From positions 1 to 58,673 of the forward strand of contig JAFGML010000023.1 in assembly GCA_016927555.1 (NCBI GenBank): 58,673 bases of DNA, written 5' to 3'. Shown piece by piece: positions 31,588 through 40,046 of the stretch (position 1 is the first letter of the stretch; each line of letters opens with the position of its first letter). The notes beneath the pieces are model-generated. The model was given only the letters and a program-made list of their open reading frames with translations. It did no database searches and was not told the DNA's origin. The translations under genes were made by a program, and so were the position numbers. The stretch is from Thermoplasmatota archaeon. GTDB taxonomy: Archaea > Thermoplasmatota > E2 > DHVEG-1.

Positions 31588-31764
31588 TCAAGTCAAACGA
31601 TTGAGCCATACCAAGGCAATCTGGAGAACCAGTGTGCGACGTGTCGATATGGACACTCGTGTAAAGGCGGATGCACAACAGTATCTGCGTCACTGACTGG
31701 TGCTCCCCATAGCGACTCCTATTGTTTGTATGATATAGAAACCCGAATTCTCGACGAGACATAA
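31588..31764 (+). pseudogene. Remnant of a second radical SAM/SPASM gene (C-terminus only)
   Basis: Just after the previous stop, a frame without a start codon reads NLENQCATCRYGHSCKGGCT and continues TVSASLTGAPHSDSYCLYDIETRILDET to a TAA at 31762-31764. It matches NQCATCRYGRSCRGGCTTVS...TGAPHCDPYCLRDIE of the intact enzyme, with high nucleotide identity too (aaccagtgtgcgacgtgtcg shared exactly). One SPASM cysteine has become Ser (PHCDP to PHSDS). The SAM-binding part is missing, so it is a truncated duplicate. Confidence 0.88.
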
Positions 31765-31856
31765 ACACTTACTTTCAGCTCATATATTATTCTTCTAAAC
31801 ATTGGTTTTATATACTATAACCTTAATAATAGTCTCAGTTAGAGAGGGCATGAGTT

Positions 31857-34355
31857 ATGAAAAAATGGCTAAGTATACTCTTTGTAGGCATGTTTCTCAT
31901 CAGCGGCTTTGGTGCGACTGCGATCACCACCATGACGACGAACAACGTACACGGGACGATAACTGAAAGAATAGAACTACATCCATCATCAGTAGAAATC
32001 TCTGAGTACTCCACTGAATATGTGACTGTTCAATTGCCCGACATCCCTGAGTTGTATCTCCTGAACCCTGGGCAGCCGATGATGCCTCGGATGCTGAAAC
32101 AGTACGAACTCCCTTTTGGGGCAACTGACATCCACGTCCAGGTGACACCTCGTGGTATCCAAGAGCAGATGATCACCCAGGAGATTCGACCAGCACCCAC
32201 ACCAGTCTCGTACACTCCGCAGCAAATTCTACCAACGAGCTTTGAGAAGGACCTTCGTGTGTATGACAGCGATGCATTCTACCCTGACGCGTGGTCTCAG
32301 TATCACGTTGGATGTGGATTGAACGCCAATAACGAACACGTCACCCATCTGGTTGTGAACATGTTCCCGGTACGGTATCAGCCAACCACCGGTAGACTCC
32401 ACATCGCGCACACCTATGACCTCCAGATATCGTACACTCCGCCAGACCGCAGTCCGTTCCCCTTAGAAAGCACCTATGATCTCGTGATTATCAGTCCGTC
32501 GAAGTTCTCTGAAGAGCTGGACCGGCTTGTCACACATAAGACAGACATGGGTGTTCCCACTGTGCTGAAAACAACTGAAGATATCTATGCCGAATACACT
32601 GGTGTCGATGAACCTGAGCAGATAAAGTATTTCATCAAAGACGCCATGGAAACCTGGGGTGTACAGTATGTGCTGCTCTTCGGTGGATTAAAATCCATCG
32701 TGTTCGGTAGACCAAAGGATGATACGAATCACGGCTCAAAAGGCTGGTACGTCCCTGTGCGGTACTCAAACTTCGCATGGGATGGCGACCCCTACTTTAA
32801 CTTTACTGGAGATGAACCTGGCTTTATCAGTGACCTCTACTACGGTGATGTCTACAAGGAGGGAGGCGTGTTCGACAACTGGGATTCCAACGGCAATGGG
32901 ATTTTTGCTGAATGGGCTGGCCCGTCGTTATTCGATGACCTTGATTTATATCCTGATGTTGCTTTCGGGCGGCTCGCCTGTCGCAACACCCTTGAGGCAA
33001 AGCACGTGATTGATAAGATCATCACCTACGAGGCACAAGCTGCTGACCCGAGCTGGTTCAACAGGATTATCGCGATTTCTGGTGACGGGTTCCTCGATCA
33101 AGAAGATTGGGGCATCCAGTGGAATACCACAGGGCTGCCCACGGGGGAGTACACGATTCATGCACAGTGCTCAAACCCTGACGGCGAACTTGGTCCTGTT
33201 GATGAGATTCAGGTCACTCTTGATACCACACAGGAGACAAACATCACGTTCAACCATGATGACCATCTCAACCCTGCGATACAGGATGGCTACCCAGCGC
33301 CACCCATCGCAGAAATCGTCTCTATCTCAAACAACAACATTCTTGGCAATACTGATCGCACCTACACGCCACATGATGGGGAGGCCTACTGCAACGATTT
33401 GTACTGGTGGGCGAACATCAGCTACGTCGGTGGTGTGCTCACGATACGAGGAAAAACCTATGATCCCTCACCGTATGGGAATCTGACCAACCTCTCCGTC
33501 TGGATCACCAACGAAGCGAATGTCACCGTTTTTTCAGACACCCGTGAGAACATGGAGACCTACTACGAAGGTGAGTGGGTTGTTGGAGAAAAAAACCTCC
33601 TTGGACGTGGTGGAGCCCTCTATTATATCTCAGATGATTTTGAAAAGAATAGTGTGTTCACCTCAAACGGCAAGTGGGTTGATCAATCTGATGTCATCAG
33701 GGAGTTCAGCGAAGGCTACGGCCTTGCGTACTTCTCAGGCCATGGAAGCCCAGGCTGGTGGGGAGACCACTACCCGGGGATACCGGGGAACCGACGCTAC
33801 GGCCAGGTCGCAGGACTCGTCGTCAGCCAAGTCTCCATCTACTTCCCCTTCATCCACTTCCCAGTGCTCCCCATGCGGAAGTTAAGCAACATCGACAAAC
33901 TCCCAGTCGTCTGCGTGGGCGGATGCCACAACAGCATGTTCAGCGTCTCACTGATTCCGTCTGTCCTTGATGCCTTCCTGCCGATGCACATGTTCACGTA
34001 TGGTGCCCCCACACCAGAGTGCTGGGGATGGTACATGGTGAAACTGCCCCGGACTGGCGCAATAGCCACCATGGGTAACACCGGGTACGGTTGGGGATCA
34101 GAAGGTGATGTCTGTACCATTGGCACCGGTGACGGGTGGTTGAACACTGAGTTCTTCAGACAGTACGGCGTGGAGAATCACACCGTCCTGGGGGTGACGT
34201 ACACGCAGGCGATCACCAGCTACATCGACTACCATAAAGTCTTTGAGTACACCTACTGGCGGTATGACCATGGCTGGGATGGCATTGACCAAAAGACAGT
34301 GCAGCAGTGGCAGCTGCTTGGAGACCCCAGTCTGCAGATTGGAGGATACGCGTAA
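31857..34355 (+). CDS. Secreted C25 (gingipain-family) cysteine peptidase
   Basis: An 832-residue protein. The signal peptide covers 1-22. A C25 propeptide-like region follows (PDIPELYLLNPGQPMMPRMLKQYELPFGA, HLVVNMFPVRYQPTTGRLHI). The catalytic domain starts near YDLVIISPSKF (about 205) and GVQYVLLFGG. The active-site His629 is in YFSGHGSPGWWG and Cys690 in VVCVGGCHNSMF. An Ig-like insert of about 120 residues (TGLPTGEYTIHAQCSNPDGELG...) splits the two halves of the catalytic domain, which is unusual. It ends WQLLGDPSLQIGG, the conserved C25 end. Secreted endopeptidase for external protein. A strong T-run terminator follows. Confidence 0.9.
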   Translation: MKKWLSILFVGMFLISGFGATAITTMTTNNVHGTITERIELHPSSVEISEYSTEYVTVQLPDIPELYLLNPGQPMMPRMLKQYELPFGATDIHVQVTPRGIQEQMITQEIRPAPTPVSYTPQQILPTSFEKDLRVYDSDAFYPDAWSQYHVGCGLNANNEHVTHLVVNMFPVRYQPTTGRLHIAHTYDLQISYTPPDRSPFPLESTYDLVIISPSKFSEELDRLVTHKTDMGVPTVLKTTEDIYAEYTGVDEPEQIKYFIKDAMETWGVQYVLLFGGLKSIVFGRPKDDTNHGSKGWYVPVRYSNFAWDGDPYFNFTGDEPGFISDLYYGDVYKEGGVFDNWDSNGNGIFAEWAGPSLFDDLDLYPDVAFGRLACRNTLEAKHVIDKIITYEAQAADPSWFNRIIAISGDGFLDQEDWGIQWNTTGLPTGEYTIHAQCSNPDGELGPVDEIQVTLDTTQETNITFNHDDHLNPAIQDGYPAPPIAEIVSISNNNILGNTDRTYTPHDGEAYCNDLYWWANISYVGGVLTIRGKTYDPSPYGNLTNLSVWITNEANVTVFSDTRENMETYYEGEWVVGEKNLLGRGGALYYISDDFEKNSVFTSNGKWVDQSDVIREFSEGYGLAYFSGHGSPGWWGDHYPGIPGNRRYGQVAGLVVSQVSIYFPFIHFPVLPMRKLSNIDKLPVVCVGGCHNSMFSVSLIPSVLDAFLPMHMFTYGAPTPECWGWYMVKLPRTGAIATMGNTGYGWGSEGDVCTIGTGDGWLNTEFFRQYGVENHTVLGVTYTQAITSYIDYHKVFEYTYWRYDHGWDGIDQKTVQQWQLLGDPSLQIGGYA

Positions 34356-34360
34356 CCTCC

Positions 34361-34382
34361 TTTTTTCTCTCTTTTTTTTTTT
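34361..34382 (+). terminator. T-rich terminator after C25 peptidase
   Basis: TTTTTT, CTCTC and an 11-T run begin just after the stop at 34355. Confidence 0.65.
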
Positions 34383-34506
34383 AAGGTATCTGACTTGAGA
34401 ATTATTCCTCTATATATACGAAAGAGATATGGAATCCTGGAGTTAAAAAAGTCAGAATCCTTAAATAGAATTCATCGATTCTTTTCTATGGCTATTGGGG
34501 GAGTCT

Positions 34507-35961
34507 ATGAGTGGATTATTTGGTGTTGTGAGCAAGAACAACTGTATCTCGAGTCTGTATTATGGAACTGATTACCATACACATCTCGGGACAGAGTATG
34601 GAGGGATTGCATTCATCGGCAAGCATGGGATGCCGGTGAAGAAGATCCATGATATCAAGAACTCGCAGTTCAAATCCAAGTTCTACGAAGGCTCTGATAA
34701 AATCAAAAGCCATATGGGGATTGGAGTGATCTCAGATAAAGACCCGCAACCCCTCACGTTTGAAAGTAAATTTGGTGCGTTTGCTATCTGTTGTGCTGGC
34801 CTTGTCGCCAATAAAGGAGCTTTGACCCATGAGCTGATTCAGAAGGGCGTCTCCTTCAGCGAGATTGATCACGGGGAGATCAATACCACGGAGTTGGTCG
34901 CTCATCTCATCAACCAGGGAAAGGGCATCACGTATGGTATTGACCATATGTTCGATAAGATCATCGGTTCGATCTCGCTCCTGCTCCTGACGAAGAAAGG
35001 GATTTACTGTGCACGGGATCGCCATGGTGTGACGCCCTTGGTGATTGGCGAGAAAGACACGGAGATTGCTGTCGCCAGCGAGACCTGTGCGTTCCCTAAT
35101 TTGGGGTTTTCAGTAAAAAAGTACCTGACGCCAGGAGAGATTGTTCGTATCAGTAAGAAAGGGATGGAACAACGAAGGAAAGGCCTGCAGAACAGTAAGA
35201 TTTGCGCGTTCCTGTGGGTGTACACCGGGTTCCCCGCGTCTTCCTATGAAGGAGTCAACGTTGAGAAGGTACGGGAAGGTTGCGGAAGATTCCTAGCGAA
35301 GCGAGACACCGTTCAAGCAGACCTTGTCTCTGGGGTTCCTGACTCAGGTGTTGCTCATGCGATTGGCTATGCGATGGAGTCAAAGATACCGTACCGACGT
35401 GTGCTGTTCAAGTACACACCCGGGTATGGACGGAGCTACACCCCATTGTCTCAGGAGTTGCGGGATCGCATCGCCTTGATGAAGTTGATCGCCAATGAGG
35501 CGATCGCCAGCGGGAACAGGATTGTGCTCTGCGAGGACTCTATTGTCCGGGGGACGCAGTTGAAGAACTATACGATTGAAAAACTCAGGGTAGCGGGGGC
35601 AAAGGAGGTTCATGTGCGGCCAGCGTGTCCACCGTTGCTGTTCCCCTGCATTTATAATTTGTCGACGCGCAGCACCCAGGAGTTGGTTGCGCGTCGAGCG
35701 ATAAAAGCTTTAGAAGGTAGAGATGTCGATGATATCTCAGCGTATTTAGACCCAACTTCAGAGAAATATAAAGCCATGGTGGACTGGATAGCCAAGGACA
35801 TCGGGGCTACCTCGTTACAGTACCAAGTGGTAGATGACATGGTCAAAGCAATAGGTCTCCCTAAGGAGCGACTGTGCTTGTATTGCTGGGTAGGCAAAGG
35901 AGTGCAGAAGAACTTGCTCTCATATGAAGAGCGATGTTCAGAGATATTAGTACAGCACTAA
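34507..35961 (+). CDS. PurF-like amidophosphoribosyltransferase homologue lacking the N-terminal Cys
   Basis: A 484-residue protein resembling glutamine PRPP amidotransferase, the first enzyme of purine synthesis. The PRTase motif IVLCEDSIVRGTQLK is intact, and iron-sulfur-type cysteines appear as ACPPLLFPC and CLYCWVGKG. The Ntn glutaminase domain begins MSGLFGVV, with Ser where active PurF enzymes have the Cys nucleophile (MCG). The next stretch, SLYYGTDYHTHLGTEYGGIA, matches my recollection of a PurF-like paralogue group in Bacteroidetes and Clostridia that also lacks this Cys. Start ATG 34507 is chosen because GGGGGAG lies just before it. It may use ammonia, use Ser, or be regulatory; glutaminase activity is doubtful. 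Alone in its transcription unit. Confidence 0.85.
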   Translation: MSGLFGVVSKNNCISSLYYGTDYHTHLGTEYGGIAFIGKHGMPVKKIHDIKNSQFKSKFYEGSDKIKSHMGIGVISDKDPQPLTFESKFGAFAICCAGLVANKGALTHELIQKGVSFSEIDHGEINTTELVAHLINQGKGITYGIDHMFDKIIGSISLLLLTKKGIYCARDRHGVTPLVIGEKDTEIAVASETCAFPNLGFSVKKYLTPGEIVRISKKGMEQRRKGLQNSKICAFLWVYTGFPASSYEGVNVEKVREGCGRFLAKRDTVQADLVSGVPDSGVAHAIGYAMESKIPYRRVLFKYTPGYGRSYTPLSQELRDRIALMKLIANEAIASGNRIVLCEDSIVRGTQLKNYTIEKLRVAGAKEVHVRPACPPLLFPCIYNLSTRSTQELVARRAIKALEGRDVDDISAYLDPTSEKYKAMVDWIAKDIGATSLQYQVVDDMVKAIGLPKERLCLYCWVGKGVQKNLLSYEERCSEILVQH

Positions 35962-36064
35962 TATTTTTCTCCTCTGTAGAAAAAAACTCTCTTTTCCCAG
36001 ACTAACCTTCAGATTTGTACAAACGATAAATTTATTAAGGATTTTTTTCTCTTTGTCATAAACC

Positions 36065-37033
36065 ATGATTGAATTAGATGTCAAAGACCGAAAAATCCTC
36101 TATCAACTCGATCTCGACGCACGGCAATCACTCACACAAATCGGTAAGAAAGTCAACCTCCCTAAAAACGTGGTGCAGTATCGCATCAAACGATTAGAAG
36201 ACGAAGGAGTGATTAAGAAGTACTACACGGTGATCGACACCTTCAGACTTGGGTACATCAGCTTCCGCATGTACTACTCGTTTCAATACACCAAAGACGA
36301 GCTCCAACATGAGATTATTGATTTTTTTGTCAAGAACACGGACACCTACTGGATTGCTTCAACCGAGGGTCGCTACAATCTCGTGGTCATCGTCTGGGTC
36401 AAAGACCCCTGTCGGTTCTACATGCTCTGGCAAGCAAGCTTACGACGCTACCGGGACTACTTCCAAGACAAGGATTTCTCATTCTACTTCCAGTTATTTC
36501 ACTTCAGGAATTCCTTCCTCCTCCCCACCTACGACCCACAGGACCGTACCAAGTACGAGGTGATTGGCTGTGGACAGACCATCCCCGTTGACGAGTTGGA
36601 CATCGCTCTCCTGAGAACCATAGCGTCCCAGGCTCGGCTGCCAATGACCACCATAGCTCAGGAAGTGAACTCCACGATACCCACCGTGAATTCACGGTTA
36701 ACGAAATTAAAAAAATCAGGGATCATTCAAGGGTTCCGCACAGAGTTTGACCTCTCGAAGCTCGGGTACAAGCAATTCAAGGTTGACATCGAATTCAAAG
36801 ACTACAGCAAAATCGATGCAGTCACCGGTTATCTGAGGGAGAATCCTCATCTGTACTACATTACAAAAACCGCTGGTCATGCAGACTTAGAGCCAACGTT
36901 CCGCGTGCAAGAGCTGAATGAAATGCATGAAATCATGGATGACCTCAACAGGAAGTTTCCAGGGGCGTTTAAAAACTATCACTACTTCCACATCACAAAA
37001 ATGCACAAATTAGAGTACATGCCGATGGCATAG
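36065..37033 (+). CDS. Tandem Lrp/AsnC-family transcriptional regulator
   Basis: A 322-residue protein made of two Lrp/AsnC units. The first HTH is LDVKDRKILYQLDLDARQSLTQIGKKVNLPKNVVQYRIKRLEDEGVIKKYY (residues 3-55), followed by a ligand-binding-like domain. The second HTH is VDELDIALLRTIASQARLPMTTIAQEVNSTIPTVNSRLTKLKKSGIIQGFR (about 178-228) with a second regulatory domain to the end. Most Lrp proteins are single units that dimerise, so this is a fused pseudo-dimer. Targets are unknown; the divergent or nearby amino-acid-related genes (E2-like enzyme, ABC operon) are candidates. Convergent with the E2 gene. Confidence 0.88.
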   Translation: MIELDVKDRKILYQLDLDARQSLTQIGKKVNLPKNVVQYRIKRLEDEGVIKKYYTVIDTFRLGYISFRMYYSFQYTKDELQHEIIDFFVKNTDTYWIASTEGRYNLVVIVWVKDPCRFYMLWQASLRRYRDYFQDKDFSFYFQLFHFRNSFLLPTYDPQDRTKYEVIGCGQTIPVDELDIALLRTIASQARLPMTTIAQEVNSTIPTVNSRLTKLKKSGIIQGFRTEFDLSKLGYKQFKVDIEFKDYSKIDAVTGYLRENPHLYYITKTAGHADLEPTFRVQELNEMHEIMDDLNRKFPGAFKNYHYFHITKMHKLEYMPMA

Positions 37034-37049
37034 CACCGATTGTATGCTG

Positions 37050-37880
37050 TCATGGTAAGTCTGCTGGTAACCCAAACCCAGTTTCCAGTAGTTCTGTGAG
37101 TCGTGCGACGAAGCGGGCGAGCGGACCACCATCCACGATGCTGTGGTCCGTGGTAATGGACACATGCAGATACTCCCGTACGTGAATCTCATCATGCACG
37201 ACCCCTGGTTTCTTCGTAATCCCACCCACCGCAACCAAGGTGGCAATCGGTCCACCCATGCCGAGAACCCATCCGGGGAACCTGCCTTTCATCCCAATCG
37301 ACGTGACACCGATAGTACCAAGGTGCTTCTTCTTTAACAGTCCCCGACGTCTGAGTACACGCAATCCCAGTTTCTTTATCCAGAGCGGTGCATGAATGAC
37401 GAATCGCTCTCCCCGCGTCAGACTCTCCCCGAGCACCTCGGTGTCAGCATCAACAGCCTGGGACTGCGCCTGGCGGATCTCCCTGGTAATCTCCTCAACT
37501 GTCTTCTTGTTCGCCTGACGTACGATGTACGCCAGGGGACGGATGTCACCGTCTACCTCTCGCTCAACCGGAATCGGGATGTCGACATCATCGAACAACA
37601 CCATTCGCCTGCGACCCTGCCGGTACGCATTCATCTGCTTATGCTCACTGGCTGCTTGACTGACACACTTGATGAGCCAGGCAGTGAACGACACATCGAA
37701 TTTTCCCTTCGACGCTTGAATGATTCCACGGGCTTTTGTCACGTCGAATTCTAACAAGGCGTAAATTTTGAGTTTCCGTTTTCCTTCGCCGGACACCAAG
37801 GCGATGTCCTGACGTGATTTTGAAAACGGCTTTGTTTCATAGCTCCCGATTTTATCCATAGGACCTATGTCTCGATGCAT
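37050..37880 (-). CDS. Stand-alone 2-oxoacid dehydrogenase E2-type acyltransferase domain
   Basis: A 276-residue protein from ATG 37880, with a TATA-like CCTAATAAG about 30 bp upstream; a longer frame to 37991 would overlap the divergent gene. The CAT-fold acyltransferase is complete in outline: RRMVLFDDVDIPIPVERE, LGTIGVTSIGMKG and the catalytic HVSITTDHSIVDGGPLARF with the DHxxxDG motif. The usual lipoyl and E1/E3-binding domains are absent, and no dehydrogenase genes lie nearby. So it probably does not sit in a normal dehydrogenase complex. It may be an acyltransferase with another CoA substrate. Substrate unknown. Confidence 0.82.
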   Translation of the reverse strand: MHRDIGPMDKIGSYETKPFSKSRQDIALVSGEGKRKLKIYALLEFDVTKARGIIQASKGKFDVSFTAWLIKCVSQAASEHKQMNAYRQGRRRMVLFDDVDIPIPVEREVDGDIRPLAYIVRQANKKTVEEITREIRQAQSQAVDADTEVLGESLTRGERFVIHAPLWIKKLGLRVLRRRGLLKKKHLGTIGVTSIGMKGRFPGWVLGMGGPIATLVAVGGITKKPGVVHDEIHVREYLHVSITTDHSIVDGGPLARFVARLTELLETGFGLPADLP

Positions 37881-37947
37881 CGCTGCTTCAAATACTTTTT
37901 CGCAGGAACTCTTATTAGGCTCCTCTGATGTACTCTTCCTTTGACCT

Positions 37948-38517
37948 ATGAAGAGAAAACCAATCCTGGTCATTGAACACTGTGAACCCACACTGTCAGA
38001 GTGGCTGATGCTGGAGTATAAGCATGCAGCAAAACTCTGGGGCGATAAACTAGTTTTTACTCGAGTTTCTAGGAAAAAAACCTCGGAAGTCCTCCAGCAT
38101 CTTGGTCAGGTGACATCAAAGAAAGCAAAAGACTTCTATGCACAACGAAAATGTGTAGTGCTTGATCCACAGGCAAAAAAACCACTCACCTCAAAAGACT
38201 GTGCAACCTTTGATGTACTCATCATTGGTGGTCTGCTTGGGTATGAAAACCCACAGGGTCGCACGAAGACGATGATTGCTGATGAAACCGCCTTTCAAAC
38301 GCGGCACCTTGGGCTGCTTCAACTCTCCATTGACGGAGCTGTATTTGTCACCAAAGCCATCTGTCTAGGGATGAACCTCAAAGACATTGAGATTGCACAA
38401 GAAATCGAAATTGTCCATGATGCGGTTCATTCAACAATCCTCCCGTTTGGATATCCACTGATCAATAATACACCGATGATAACTCCTGGCCTTGTGAAAT
38501 ATCTCATAAAATCTTAA
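37948..38517 (+). CDS. SFM1-like SPOUT methyltransferase (DUF431)
   Basis: A 189-residue protein resembling yeast Sfm1, the SPOUT-fold enzyme that methylates an arginine of ribosomal protein uS3. Matching blocks are VIEHCEPTLSEWLMLEYKHA at the N-terminus, VVLDPQAKKPLTSKDCATFDVLIIGGLLGYENPQGRTK in the middle (the SAM-binding knot region) and LPFGYPLINNTPMITPGLVKYL at the end. The archaeal substrate is not established here but uS3 is the natural hypothesis. It is divergent from the E2-like gene and ends at a T9 terminator. Confidence 0.83.
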   Translation: MKRKPILVIEHCEPTLSEWLMLEYKHAAKLWGDKLVFTRVSRKKTSEVLQHLGQVTSKKAKDFYAQRKCVVLDPQAKKPLTSKDCATFDVLIIGGLLGYENPQGRTKTMIADETAFQTRHLGLLQLSIDGAVFVTKAICLGMNLKDIEIAQEIEIVHDAVHSTILPFGYPLINNTPMITPGLVKYLIKS

Positions 38518-38518
38518 A

Positions 38519-38527
38519 TTTTTTTTT
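38519..38527 (+). terminator. T9 terminator after SFM1-like gene
   Basis: A nine-T run directly follows the stop codon at 38517. Confidence 0.5.
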
Positions 38528-38558
38528 CACTAAGGTATGTAAAGACACGTACTATTTG

Positions 38559-39245
38559 TTAGGTTTTGAAGGGTATTTTCATATTTCGTTTAACGATTCT
38601 TGGCGATAATCCTACCCCTGGGATGCGAACACGTTTTTCCACTCGATCAACAATTTCAGAAAAAAGAATAGTAAAGAGTAAATAAATCAAAGCAACTACG
38701 AGGAACGTCTCAAGGTACCTCGATGATTGTGCTGCGATATCCTTCGCTTGGAATGTCAGATCTCGTACTTGGATATAAACAACAATTGACGTATATTTAA
38801 GCAGATAAATTAATTCATTTGACCACGCAGGAATGGAAATACGTAACGCTTGAGGAAGGATGATAGTACGGATGGATTGGAATCGAGTCATGCCTAATGT
38901 GCGGCCTGCTATCATCTGATTTGCCGGAATAGCTTGTATTGATCCTCGTAAATATTCAGCTTGATAGGCCGCGCTGTTCAATGATAATCCAAGCAAAGCT
39001 GCTAATAATGGTGAAAAAATAATTCCTATGTTTGGTAAACCATAGTATATGATAAAGAGTTGGACTAGAAGCGGAGTCCCTCGGAATATCTCTAGATAAG
39101 CAATACAGCTGTATGAAATTCCTTTTTTGCCATAGACCCTACCAAGCGCAAGAAGGAGACCAAGTGCAAACCCTGCTGATATGGCACAAAACGTAAGCAA
39201 TAACGTGATGGGTACTCCTTCGAGAAGCTCAGGCAGCGATCTCAT
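38559..39245 (-). CDS. Polar amino acid ABC transporter permease (HisM/HisQ type), second copy
   Basis: A 228-residue membrane permease with about five helices. The EAA loop region (LGMTRFQSIRTIILPQALRISIPAWSNELIYLLKYTSIV) identifies the amino acid/opine family; it contacts the ATPase. Last gene of the four-gene operon running from the binding protein at 41529. Two different permeases in one operon imply a heterodimeric channel. Its start lies 36 bases after the ATPase stop. Confidence 0.92.
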   Translation of the reverse strand: MRSLPELLEGVPITLLLTFCAISAGFALGLLLALGRVYGKKGISYSCIAYLEIFRGTPLLVQLFIIYYGLPNIGIIFSPLLAALLGLSLNSAAYQAEYLRGSIQAIPANQMIAGRTLGMTRFQSIRTIILPQALRISIPAWSNELIYLLKYTSIVVYIQVRDLTFQAKDIAAQSSRYLETFLVVALIYLLFTILFSEIVDRVEKRVRIPGVGLSPRIVKRNMKIPFKT

Positions 39246-39281
39246 GAGATAGTCAACAAATCCTATCGTTTCCGTTTGTGC

Positions 39282-40025
39282 TCACTCCTTTCCATACAAT
39301 GTCGAGATTCTTCCAAGGAATTGTCGTGTTCTTTCCTTCTTTGGATTATTAAACATTTGTTCAGGAGGGCCACTTTCTATAATTGTTCCTCCTTCCATAA
39401 ATATGATTTCATCAGCAACATTTCTAGCAAATCCCATCTCATGGGTGACAATGAGCATCGCAACTTTACCTGCAAGATTCTTCATAACATCGAGAACATC
39501 ACCAATGAGCTCCGGGTCAAGAGCCGAGGTTGGCTCATCGAAGAGGATAATAGCAGGGTCCATCGCTAACGCACGAGCAATACCGACACGCTGCTTCTGC
39601 CCCCCTGAGAGCTGCGCAGGGTATTGGCAAGATTGTTTTTCTAATCCTACTCTCCTTAGTTCTTCCAAGGCTTTCTCTCTAGCGTTCTCTTTCTCTATTT
39701 TTTTTACTTTTTCAAGACCGATACTAACGTTTTGTAGCGCCGTTAAATGATTAAAGAGGTTAAAATCCTGAAACACAAACCCTATCTTCTGGCGAATTCG
39801 ATTGAGATCAATTGAAGGGTTCGTTATGTCTTCACCTTCCAACCAGACTTCCCCTTTGTCAGGTGGATCTAGCTGATTGATACATTTAAGAAGGGTGCTT
39901 TTACCAGTTCCACTTGTCCCAATAATTACTTTTGTTTCATCCTTGTCAACTGTAAATGATAGGCCTTTGAGGACTTCGCATGATCCATACGATTTATAGA
40001 TATCTACTACTTCTAGCATATGCAT
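39282..40025 (-). CDS. glnQ: Polar amino acid ABC transporter ATP-binding protein (GlnQ type)
   Basis: A 247-residue ATPase. Walker A is GTSGTGKSTLLK (residues 37-48), the Q-loop FVFQDFNLF, signature LSGGQKQRVGIARAL, Walker B ILFDEPTSALDPE and H-loop VTHEMGFA are all intact. The EMGFARNVADEIIFMEGG end is typical of amino-acid importers. It powers the two permeases on either side of it in the operon. Confidence 0.95.
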   Translation of the reverse strand: MHMLEVVDIYKSYGSCEVLKGLSFTVDKDETKVIIGTSGTGKSTLLKCINQLDPPDKGEVWLEGEDITNPSIDLNRIRQKIGFVFQDFNLFNHLTALQNVSIGLEKVKKIEKENAREKALEELRRVGLEKQSCQYPAQLSGGQKQRVGIARALAMDPAIILFDEPTSALDPELIGDVLDVMKNLAGKVAMLIVTHEMGFARNVADEIIFMEGGTIIESGPPEQMFNNPKKERTRQFLGRISTLYGKE

Positions 40026-40046
40026 GGAGCTCTTGTCTCCTTTTTG

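Noticed and set aside
30587-31850. Similar leaders (TAATAATAGT...TTAGAG) before the 30628 and 31857 genes as a shared operator
   Set aside because: The likeness is short and AT-rich; without further copies it cannot be told from chance or from common TATA sequence.
37881-37991. Longer N-terminus for the E2-like protein starting at 37991
   Set aside because: It would overlap the divergent SFM1-like gene and lies upstream of the TATA candidate; the extra residues do not look like a lipoyl or other domain.
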